NCBI GenBank assembly: GCA_014529385.2
Contig: JABFUD020000260.1
Location: 1-64,000, forward strand
DNA length: 64,000 nucleotides
Direction: 5' to 3'
DNA from: Adiantum capillus-veneris
Taxonomy: Eukaryota > Streptophyta > Polypodiopsida > Polypodiales > Pteridaceae
The number at the start of each line of letters is the position of its first letter. Positions within the stretch are counted from its first letter, which is position 1. Both the position numbers and the translations under genes were made by a program. Positions 54,826 to 64,000 of the stretch are shown in pieces. Below the pieces are notes generated by a model. That model did not search any database, was not told the origin of the DNA, and saw nothing but the letters and a program-made list of their open reading frames with translations.

Positions 54826-57150
54826 GGCCTACATACTTGAACCCTTTTTAGAGCATTTATTCGAGCCATTCGAGTGGACTCAAATTTTAGCGACAATGGA
54901 TGTATGCATGAACACGTCTATCCCTACTCAATTTTGCAATGAGGATGGCTACGACATAATTCCCATCCAAATGATGTCAGTTCTTAACCTTCAAAACAAG
55001 GATGAGGAAACAAAGGACTTGATGCTCAACAAGTCTTTTCTGACCTCTATTATGATGCAACCGTGAGTTGGATGAGCACTCAGCTACCTCCGAAGATTCG
55101 GGATCCGAAAAAGAACATACGAAAGCTCAACTACTCTTAAGGGGAAGGGAGGAAAAGTTTTTTAACTTTCCAAACCAGAAATCAAGAAGACAAAAATGGT
55201 ATAGAAGAAAGAGGGACACTAAAATTATGAAAGCACGACCTATGCCATCAGTCTCTAGTAAAACACAATTCCTGATGCAGATACATGCTAATGATTGTGT
55301 CAAGGACAAAATAACTGGAAGATATCCTTCAAACGAAAACTCAAAAATGTCTCAGACATTGAGAAAAACAAGGAAGGGTACTCACAAAGAACATCAGGAT
55401 AAAAAACCACTCAGGACTAGAGTTGAGCGGAAAAAGAAATATCAAGAGTTGAAAAAAGCTCTAAAGGAGATATACACCACCAAAATGGAAACCATGGAAG
55501 AGGATGGTAAGGATTTAATGCATGTTCCATCCCATTACAAAAATTATCCTCTCCAAGATCAGAAAATCATAATCAACCAACCGGTTAGGGAACTACAGAA
55601 ACAAGGCGAGTCTTATGAAGGCCGTGAAAATGCTAAAAGGGTAGACTTGGCTATTGAACCAGGAGAAGAGCCTAGACCGTCTTACATTGCAAATCACCTA
55701 ACAAAAGAAGAAGAAAAGCTTTTGCTAAGCTTGTTAAAGGAATACCAGGATATCTTTGCTTGGTCTTACAAGGATCTCAAGGGTGTTGATCCAGAAATCT
55801 ACCAACATACCATACCCATGAGAGATGATGCAAAACCAAGTAGACAGAGACCATACACTTATAATGAAACATTTGCCAAGAAAATCAACGAAGAGATTGA
55901 AAAACTAAAGGAAGATAAATTCATTTACAAAATTGAACACACTGATTGGGTGTCCCCAATTGTGGTAGTACCTAAGAAGAATGGGAAATTAAGAGTGTGC
56001 GTTAATCTCAAAAAAGTGAATGCAACTACCATTAGAGACAACTTTCCTCTTTCGATAAACTGAACATGTTTTAGAACGAGTGGCAGGAAAAGAAGATTAC
56101 AGCTTCCTAGATGACTTTTTGGGATACAATCAACTTTTGGTTGACCCAAAAGATCAGCATAGAACTAATTTTGCAACAGAATGGGGTATATTTGCCTATC
56201 GGGTTATGCTGTTTGGGTTAACTAATGCTTCAGCCACATTTCAGAGATTGATGAGCCACGCTTTCAAACCGTATCTTTGGATATTATTGAAAGTATACAT
56301 GGATGATTTATGTGTACATTCGTCAATCCGAGTTGATCATTTCGAATATCTCAAAAAGGTATTCGAGAAATGTTGACTTTACAAGATTTACTTAAACGTG
56401 GAAAAGTGCACATTCATGGGAAGACAAGGGAAGATCCTTCGACACATAGTGTCTAAAAATGGCATAGCTACCGATATTGAAAAGATTGATGTCATTGCTG
56501 ATTTGCCTAGACCAACAACAGTTAAAGGGGTACAAGCCTTCATGGGACATTGTGGATATTACCGACGGTTCATCTACACGTATGCTATAATTGCAAAACC
56601 CATGTATAGCTTGATTACACACTTTGAATGGACTGAGGCATGTGAAGAATCATTCATGAAGCTTAAGCAAGCTCTCACCTCAGCTCCAATATTCAAAGCA
56701 CCTGATTGGGATAAGGTATTCCACATACACGTAGATGCTTCAAACTTTGCTATTGGTTGTATACTAGCCCAACCAAGAGATGGGAAAATTGACTTTCCTA
56801 TTTCTTATGCTAACCGACCACAGAAAGAAAAGGACTAGGAATGATCTATGCTGTTAAAAAGTATAGACATTACCTATTGTCTAACAAGTTTGTGTTCTTT
56901 GTGGACCACCAAGCTTTGTTATATTTGGTCAACAAGCCATGCATCACATGAAGAATAGTGAGATGGTTCATCATTCTTCTCAAATTTGATTTCACTGTGG
57001 TTGTAAAAAAAGGCACTACACATCAACGAGCAGATCATTTGTCCAGGATTGTTTCAGGGGAATCACCTAAAGGGGTAGATGATGATCTACCAGATGCCTA
57101 TTTGTTCTCCGTGGAAATGATACATAGATGGTCGGAAAAATTGTGTCATT
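54826..57150 (+). pseudogene. family X reverse transcriptase and RNase H, copy 3
   Basis: Frame 55068-56063 has a long basic linker, then KEYQDIFAWSYKDLKGVDPE, WVSPIVVVPKKNGKLRVCVN and KKVNATTIRDNFPLSI. Frame 56080-56376 has YRVMLFGLTNASATFQRLMS and the catalytic VYMDDLCVHSS (Y-M-D-D). Frame 56398-56838 has the connection (FMGHCGYYRRFIY) and RNase H (HIHVDASNFAIGCILAQPRD). Broken RNH continues to 57150 (HYLLSNKFVFFVDHQALLYL, HQRADHLSRI). No aRNH follows, which separates this family from the Tat element at 1-5.6 kb. Stops near 56062 and 56375, plus frameshifts, break it. Confidence 0.88.
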
Positions 57151-57159
57151 GATCACAAT

Positions 57160-58700
57160 AGCTCAAGTGGATTTATCACTTCCTATCACAGTTGATTTAA
57201 TCGAGCAATCGACTATGTATCAATTACTAGCTGGGAGGCTATATAAAAGAAATCGAGACGGGATATTGCTTTTATGCATTAACCCTGGAGAAAGGGATCA
57301 GTACCTAAGTCAAGCCTATGTTACCATAGTACAACTTCACTTTGCGAAAGACCAAACTATGCAACGAATCTCAAGACTTGGAGTATTTTGGCCGACTATG
57401 AGAAGAGATGTTCGATCTTTTGTAAAAGATTGCCCTCAATGTCAGAAACAACCACCCAGTCCTCATGTAGCATTGTTTCAAGTGTCACCTGTTCCGAAGT
57501 GGAGTAATTATTTGGTTACTTACTTATCAAGCCGAAAATTTCCTGAGGATATGAGTAAATGCCGTCAAAGAGCAATTGAAATAGAAGAAAGAGACTATGT
57601 TCTCATTGGGAACCAATTGTATCGGAGAGGTAAGGATCAACATTTGCGTCTTTGTGCAAATGAAAACGAGTATATTCCGATTATAGAACAAGAACATGCT
57701 GGATTAGATGGAGGTCACTTTTCTAGTGAGACCACCGCAAGAGCAATCTTGGCAGGCATATGGTGGCCAACACTTTTTGCAAATGCCAAAGAATATGTTC
57801 GAAGGTGTGATGCTTGTCAATGAGCAAAAATGCCAACACGAGTAGATATCATGCCCTTAAGACCAATGACGGGAGCTAGAGCCTTCGCAAAATGGGGTAT
57901 AGATTTTGTTGGACCGATACAGTCACCTGCTTATAGAACCCAAGCTCAATATATCGTTGTAGCTACAGACTATTTGACCAAGTGGACCGAGGCTAAAGCA
58001 ACCCAAAAGAATGATGCCAGAACCACTGCTGCATTCTTATATGAGTATGTATTTGTAAGGTATGGAACTCCAATAGAGATTTTCATTGATCAGGGAACTC
58101 ATTTCCTCAATGAGGTAATAGAGTATTTTCTTAATGAGTATATGGTTATCCATAACAAATCCACTCCCTATCACCCACAAGAAAACGGACAAGCTAAGCT
58201 CGGTACTGATCAAAGTGGTTAGTTCAGGAAGGACAGACTGGGAAATGAATCTCCATGCTGCTCTATGGGCTTATTGAGTTTCATTCAAAACGGCTTTAAA
58301 TGCTACACCCTTTAACCTTGTTTATGGTCTTGATTCCATACTACCAATATAATATCTATTGCCGACATTAAGGGTAGCACAAACTCTTGAGTGGACTGAC
58401 CATGAATTGTCAGAAAGACTTGAAGATTTGGAAAAGCTAGACGAGCAAAGGCTAACTACTGTAGCTCATATCTATGCACAAAAGAGGAAACAAAAACAAT
58501 TTTTTGATTCCCACTTAATCACCAAAATTTTCAAGAAAGTGGACTTAGTTCTAGTCTATTCCCTTAAGCAACACATTTCCAAGTTTAAGAAAGAGAGAAA
58601 TGGACCATTTATCATTGAAGATGTATCTCCAAGTGGAGCAGTAAAATTGTCAACCATAGATGGTGACCAATGGATAATTGGATTAGTGGATGTCATTTAA
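57160..58700 (+). pseudogene. family X integrase with tandem zinc modules, copy 3
   Basis: Module 1: LLAGRLYKRNRDGILLLC, QLHFAKDQTMQRISRLGVFW, SFVKDCPQCQ. Module 2: IGNQLYRRGKDQHLRLCANE, HAGLDGGHFSSETTARAILA, WWPTLFANAKEYVRRCDACQ. Core: GIDFVGPIQSPAYRTQAQYI, TDYLTKWTEAKATQKNDART, IDQGTHFLNEVIEYF, KSTPYHPQENGQA. Tail from 58359: FKKVDLVLVYSLKQHISKFK, FIIEDVSPSGAVKLS. Stop at 57821 and frameshifts near 58195 and 58670 break it. The first module lacks the first histidine of a standard HHCC finger. Confidence 0.88.
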
Positions 58701-59300
58701 AGAAATACAATTTTCCACTCACCAATGAATTGCTAGAGAGAATGCATGCAACCAAACAAAGGAAGATGAAGCGACAGCAGGTTACTGACAAAGCCCAGGA
58801 GGAAGCTAGAATTCAGGTGCTCAAGCGTAAAGCTGCTCTCAAGAATCAACAGATACCGATTCCCATCAACACTTTGGAACTAGATGATCGACAATGGGAT
58901 TTACCTAAAGACGTAGTTTCAACAGATGATGACTGGCTAGATGGAATGGATCTCCATATCAAAGTACAGCTCAACAATCATAGCACCAATGCTTTGGTAT
59001 AATTTGGTAGACACAGGAACTAGAGTGAATGCAGTCAGTTATTCCACATGCAAGAAGGCAACAAGTCAAGCATTGACCGCAAGAATAACGACAATCAAAG
59101 GATGCAACAAGAATCCAACTCCAACATTGGGAGTAGTCAACTTGAACGTGGTAGTACATGGATGCTCATGTCTGCATCAGTTTGTATGCTTGTCAGATGA
59201 ACACATGAATGAGACGATGATTCTTGGCATTCCTTGGATGCGTATATACAAAGCAGTACCAGATTGGGATACAAATCAGCTAAAGCTATCACTTAAATGA
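58701..59300 (+). pseudogene. second retropepsin domain (PR2) downstream of integrase, copy 3
   Basis: After the INT tail a basic helix (KRQQVTDKAQEEARIQVLKR) leads to DLHIKVQLNNHSTNALV. A one-step frameshift near 59000 follows, then LVDTGTRVNAVSYSTCKKAT with the D-T-G active site, PTLGVVNLNVVVHGCSCLHQ, and MILGIPWMRIYKAVPDWDTN. All retropepsin landmarks are present in order. Protein similarity to copy 2 PR2 is low outside the landmarks, so the domain has been kept over long divergence. Confidence 0.8.
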
Positions 59301-59310
59301 GGGCAACTCA

Positions 59311-60024
59311 TTGTTCCTATTGCACCAAGCAAAGAGGAATGGAATAGATGCAATCAGAGGACCAATCCACGAAGTAAATCCTCTCCATCCCCTTGACAAA
59401 CAAATGCTACAAGGAGTCAGGAAAATTTGGGTACCAAAGGCACAACTTGTGGATAAACCAAATCAGATATGGGTGCCTAAAATTTCACCAAAGAAACAGA
59501 AGACGGCTCCAACGATTCGAGCACAGAATTGAGCATCTATGAACAAGGAACCTAACATGAAAAAGGTTTGAAAGAAAAATGAGCACTTACCTTCTCCACA
59601 CAACTCGAAACCAATCAAACAATGGCGAGTTAAGTCTCAACAGACTCTCAAAAACCATGCACCAAGAAGACCGAGCTACCAATGGCGAGAAAAAGCTCGA
59701 CAACCATCTAAAGTGCTCCCAACAGCTCAAGCAATCAGCGTGCTTAAACACCCTGATGGTACTATCAAACAGAGAGCACAAAGGCTACAAGATTTGCTCT
59801 TTGGAAGACATCAACACCCAACCTCGACATCAAAAACCCTTGAGTTATTTACTCAAGACCCACCTCTTACACAACATATTCAGTTGAATTGCATTGATCT
59901 TCATATCATGGTAGAGCCAATCATGGCTATGCATAGACACAATTGTTCGACCCATGCATGGAGTCGTCCCGAAGAACTCCATCTAGGAGGGGTGGAAGGG
60001 TACTACTACATACTAAGTAATTAA
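59311..60024 (+). pseudogene. basic linker with W-V-P-K motifs after PR2, copy 3
   Basis: Frame 59311-59532 holds KIWVPKAQLVDKPNQIWVPK, two W-V-P-K motifs 14 residues apart. Further decayed frames reach 60024. It has the same place and motif type as 44205-44752. Confidence 0.45.
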
Positions 60025-60767
60025 GGGCAATGTTTGAAGAGGGAGGAAAAAGTTTCATGTTAACGTGTGATTTTTTGCAAAATTACCTAATAATGCCCTT
60101 ATAATTCATCAACAAGGGGGAATTCACTGATAATATCTTCCCGATGCGTGTAAATAGTGTATATACTATCAGAAAATCGTCAAAAATAGACCTTTTTGGG
60201 TATTTTTCATAATTTTTATTGAAAAGGAGGCTTAAAAATGGAGAAATACAACAAAAAACAATAAATCTATGTTTTTCAAGGGATTTTCTTAATTATTGGA
60301 TTTTCATTTTGGTTTTTTAGAGCATTTTTCTATTTTCTTTGATTTTTTTAAATAAAAAGGTCAAAAATTAATAATAAATAGTAGGGAAGCTCAGATGGAA
60401 AAACGGAAGACACGATGGTGATCAGAAAGACAAAGCGCACAAGTACAAAATTTTTCAATGAAATCAGAAGACGGAATCGGGAAGGCCAAATTAGGCGGCC
60501 AAGCCTACTTTTGCAAAATTCTTGCAGAATGAGCTATAGGAATACGATTTTGGAAATTTTGAGCCTAACATAGATTTCAAGGCCTAATAGGACTAACGGG
60601 GGAATGTGGGGAAAATTGATTCAGGAAGTCCAGATATAGATATCCAGCCTAGGCTAAAACCACCTCATTTCCACTTGGAGCCTTTGTAGAGAGAGCATTT
60701 CGGCTTCTTTCGCACGTCATTTCCGGAGCCCACAATTGACCTTTTTCAGCAACGTCTCACACGAGAC
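60025..60767. other. spacer between pol and the leader exon, copy 3
   Basis: AT-rich, no supported frame. It matches copy 2 only in general character until just before the ATG. Confidence 0.4.
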
Positions 60768-60780
60768 ATGAGGGGTAAGT
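60768..60780 (+). promoter_or_regulatory. leader exon ATG and splice donor, copy 3
   Basis: ATGAGGG (60768-60774) followed by GTAAGT, a full consensus plant donor. Counterpart of 45784-45796. Confidence 0.6.
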
Positions 60781-62193
60781 TCCTTACTAATCAATGATAT
60801 ATTTTGTACGGCCGGTAGCTAGTCTAAAGCCCCAAAAAAAACCCTAGAAGCCGAGCAGTGCACGAAGACCTACGACCTAAAAGTGACCATAGTGGCCTGC
60901 CAGCTTAACCAAATCGGATGGGATTTGAACCATAGCATGCTCTAACATAATAGAACCATTCCATACCATTAGATGATCATTCATGTGGGGTCAAGGGGGT
61001 CCCCAATAGAGAATTAGGGTTTTTTGGAAAAGAACAAAATCCGACCTGACCCCACAGATGGCTTGCTGATGAGGCTCATATACAATGTATATGATTGCTT
61101 TGGAGAAATCCATCAAGTAAAGCCCTCGAAAAGCGAAAAACGGCTCGAAGGTTACAAAGCGTCAAATTCGACATAAAAGGCCAAACTGACTCCAAATGAG
61201 CCAAAATTGGACAGGTAGCTTCACGACGAGGTTACAGAACGACCGACCTAACAAATAGAGTAATCACAAAAAACAATGAATTCAGAGTCAAAAGAGCACA
61301 AAGCGATTCCGGCATGACCAAACTTGACCAAATTCAATTTAGGACTTGTATTAGGTGTATGAAACATGTTTAGGTCAAAATTTATGTGAAATGCAAAGTT
61401 TTTGTCACTGTTGTAATAATCGCAATTATTTACTTTTGCAACATTTTTGCTTGGAAATTGTCAATTCACCTCACCTATCATGTGTACACACCTATTACAT
61501 GCCAAAAATCAAGTACGAGCTAAAATGACCACCTTTTACTTGCAAAACTGCCAAAAAATGCAAAGAAGTCTATGTAAGACAAAATTTGGGTTATGAACAA
61601 CTTTTCTTGATTCAGATCACCTCATAATTCATACCCAAGGTCTATATCATGCTAAGAACCAGTCCATGCCAAAAAATGTCAATTTTGGAAGAAAAGTTAA
61701 TAATCGTGATTATTTACTTTTTAGCCAAAATGGGACAATTTGGATATTTTGTCATCATACATCCAAAGAGCATGTTGAGATAAGCCCACTAGCCAATTTT
61801 GAGTCAATTTGGATTTCAAAATCTCAAATTTCCTTTATATCTACTGTTTCAGAGACCTAAAGCCAAAACCTGGTACCATTTTCACCCTGTACATTCAAAT
61901 GAGCCCATATTTCTCCCAGAGTATGTAATTGGCACATACTTCAAGCCTATAAAGCCAAGTTTGCAAAAAAGTTGAAAATTTTTCCAGCTGTAAATAATCG
62001 CGACTATTTACTTTGGTTGCAAATTTTTGTTTTGACCATACAATTTTGTTCCTTGCATGATTTTATGCATCTTTGCTTGTTCAAAAATTGATTTGAAGCA
62101 ATTTGGACCAGATTATCAGCATTTCAGTCTAAAAGGACATTCTAGAGAAAAATCTGACAACTCTGCTAACTTTGCACTCTACTCACTGAATAG
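60775..62193 (+). other. predicted intron (1419 bp), copy 3
   Basis: Donor GTAAGT at 60775; branch-like GCTAACTTTG and acceptor CTGAATAG (AG at 62192-62193). Splicing joins 7 + 5 bases ahead of ATG 62199 in frame (Met-Arg-Gly-Ala-Met). Confidence 0.6.
61411..62012. repeat. palindrome array of different sequence, copy 3
   Basis: Palindrome-like ATAATCG/CGATTAT words with GTAAATA/TATTTAC outer arms, centred at about 61422, 61706 and 62000 (intervals 284 and 294). Each has about one mismatch. They occupy the same intron position as the AGACATCCTACG palindromes of copies 1 and 2 but are unrelated in sequence apart from the CG centre. Confidence 0.8.
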
Positions 62194-64000
62194 GAGCAAT
62201 GCAAGCCGCGGAGAAGGCCAAGAAGAAGTTAAACCAAAAGAAGAAGCTACAAGAGCTGCCCCCATATCAATTGGACCCCGAGTTAGTAAAGGCAGCAAAG
62301 GCATCTTACCTTTCTAAAGAGCAGTTATAAGAACACCACAGCACGGTCTTCACGAGCAGGTTTAAGAGTGAAGAAGGGCATCCGGTGGAGTTGCAGCTCT
62401 TGCCTAAAGAGGTCTATGATGTAGCTGCAAAGCCAGAAACCAAGGAGGCTAACTCTAGGTTGGGACTCCGACACTTCTATGAACAAGAGCCCTGCGGAGT
62501 AGACTTTCAGAAAGCTTACGAGCTTCTATCCACCATCAAGGAAGACGGAACAGCCCAAATCTCAGAAAACCAAGGAAATAAGGTAGAGGTTGTAATTACA
62601 AAAGAAATAGTGGCAGAGGCACTCAGATTGCCGACTGAAGGGATGACCATGTAGGCAAGAGATAGGAAAACAGCGGGCACGTTACAAAGGAAACAGTTGT
62701 GGCTACATTTTCCGATCTCATCCACAAACAGGTGGAAGAGCTAGCCCGTCTATACCATCAACATTTCCATTTCCTTGAAAAAAGGCCACCAAGGTACACG
62801 ACACCAATCACGTCGTGGCCACCACTTTTACACAAGTTTTGAAATGAACCACCAGACAACCTGTGGGCCACGCGCAATATGTGTTGACAACATTGAAGGC
62901 CACCAAGAAGGAGGGAAAGATAACATACTTGGGCGCGCTGGAAGTATTGACTAGAATAGCCTATCATGCCATTTGGCATGGCCGACAACCTACCGCCTGC
63001 CTCGGATCAGAACACATGGATCTTGGAAGATCAACCCTCTCCAAGATCTACAAGATCTGGTAAGCGATCATTTAAATCAGGTGATGAATCCGATGACAGT
63101 TCATTAAAGAAGCATCGCAGTGAAAGCTCTAACAACGAAGAAAAAAGAGCTAGGAGAGAAGAAATGAAGCAAAAAGATGTGGCTGCCCACTAAGAGGAGC
63201 CAGTGTAGAAACAAGCAATATTTGAAAGAGAAAAACAGGCGTATCAGCGCACTAGGCAAGTGTAGGGAAAAGAACCAGAAAAGTGGGTACCCACCGGCTT
63301 GAAGGGACTTCGAATGAACCATCATTCAAGGAAAGAAGCCGAGGATCCCAAGGATCATTTAGAAAGAATGTACCAAGAGGCAAAGGCCTTGAAGCTGAAG
63401 GAGGCGGAAGAAGTGGCCAAGAGAGCTGAGGAAGCAGCAACTCAAGATCAAGGCGAGGCATCTCCCCGATCCACCTCACCGCCGCCGGAACAACAGGACC
63501 AACCCATGCCACTCCACCATCATCACCGCCAAGCCAAGAGACCACTGAAGAAGCCGAGATCGACAAGGAAAAAGATTCTGATTTCACCCACCGAGCAGAA
63601 ATTTCACAACAAACTGACCACGCCGAGCAACATGAAGAAAATTAAGTTGAACCAGCACTAGAGCAGACATCCGAGGATACTCACAAGGAGGCGGATGAAA
63701 CCGATAAAGAGCAAGATACAAAAAAAGAGCAAACCACTACACATGAGGAAGAAACCGAGACTGAGAAGGAGGAAAGGCCTGCAACCGTGGAAATGGAAAG
63801 GATTGAGACCACAACATTAATTTTTACTCAGCTAGCAACTGCTGAGGTTTCAAAACCTCAGGATGGCCAAGGAAAAGCAACCATCTCTATAGAAACACCA
63901 GCAATAACAACACAATAATAAGCAACACAAGAGTTTGCCAACACATCTCAACTTGAAAGACAGGAGGAGTGGCAGTCCAATGATGAATTCATTCTACAAG
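62194..64000 (+). pseudogene. family X 3' ORF, copy 3 (diverged, partial)
   Basis: Starts ATG 62199 (MQAAEKAKKK). Alignable landmarks with copies 1 and 2: YELLSTIKEDGTAQISENQG, VEVVITKEIVAEALRLPTEG, ARLYHQHFHFLEKRPPRYT, VVATTFTQVLK, then ITYLGALEVLTRIAYHAIWH. A Ser/Lys-rich linker and a Pro-rich/Glu-rich coiled stretch (63299-64000) follow. Stops at 62328, 62652 and others, plus several frameshifts, break it. VITKEIVAEALRLPTEG resembles the plant transposon-protein domain known from 3' ORFs of other Gypsy lineages. The C-terminal domain lies beyond the window. Confidence 0.65.

Larger units (their letters stand above)
54179..64000 (+). mobile_element. family X element, copy 3 (diverged; runs off the window)
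   Basis: Order: PR1, RT, RNH, INT with duplicated zinc module, PR2, W-V-P-K linker, leader exon, palindrome-bearing intron, 3' ORF. No gag and no PBS lie between the LTR end at 54178 and PR1, so either copy 2 inserted into this element or the 5' part was lost. Confidence 0.8.

Noticed and set aside
1-64000. Host protein-coding or rRNA genes
   Set aside because: No exon with a recognisable cellular protein motif and no rRNA-like stretch was found on either strand.

Overview
This window looks like repeat-rich nuclear DNA from a land plant. No host gene can be supported. Everything recognisable is transposable-element sequence, mostly old and broken by stops and frameshifts: Ty3/Gypsy (Tat-type with a second, archaeal-type RNase H; a chromovirus; and a third lineage called family X here), Ty1/Copia, a LINE, a foldback MITE, satellites and microsatellites. 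Nested old LTR elements and telomere-like satellites would fit a very large genome such as a gymnosperm's, but that is a guess.

Layout. 1-7640 (minus): Tat-type element with INT, aRNH, RNH, RT, PR and gag, two conserved ~70-codon ORFs ahead of gag, a candidate PBS and an LTR. 8308-14795 (plus): 5'-truncated family X element with its 3' ORF, PPT and 3' LTR. 15178-17290: three kinds of tandem repeat. 19260-21975: fragments of chromovirus RT, Copia gag and Gypsy INT. 22550-22852: compound microsatellites. 23116-26930: decayed LINE. 27990-35422 (minus): chromovirus, split by a 3368-bp LTR element that carries unidentified ORFs and has a GAAGA target duplication. 35423-40208: Copia 5' half fused in frame to a Tat 3' half. 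42100-54178: second family X element, whose 3' LTR is split by a 2058-bp insertion. 54179-64000: third, more diverged family X element running off the window.

Family X is the main discovery candidate. After a normal PR-RT-RNH-INT it carries (i) a duplicated INT zinc-binding module, (ii) a second retropepsin domain downstream of INT, (iii) a leader exon with ATG and splice donor, then an intron of 1.4-1.9 kb, (iv) inside that intron, CG-centred palindromes at ~285-bp intervals (exactly 285 bp in the 42-54 kb copy) whose sequence differs between subfamilies while the symmetry and spacing persist, and (v) a ~1150-codon 3' ORF with globular, proline-rich, coiled-coil and C-terminal domains. Differences between copies fall mainly at third codon positions. 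The predicted splice adds 7 + 5 nucleotides ahead of an in-frame ATG in both copies that keep the acceptor.

A second candidate is the pair of small ORFs at 5098-5550. Their relatives at 51884-52310 show the same codon-position signature in an ungapped alignment. All frame, codon-position and palindrome statements are hand readings of the sequence; no database search was possible.
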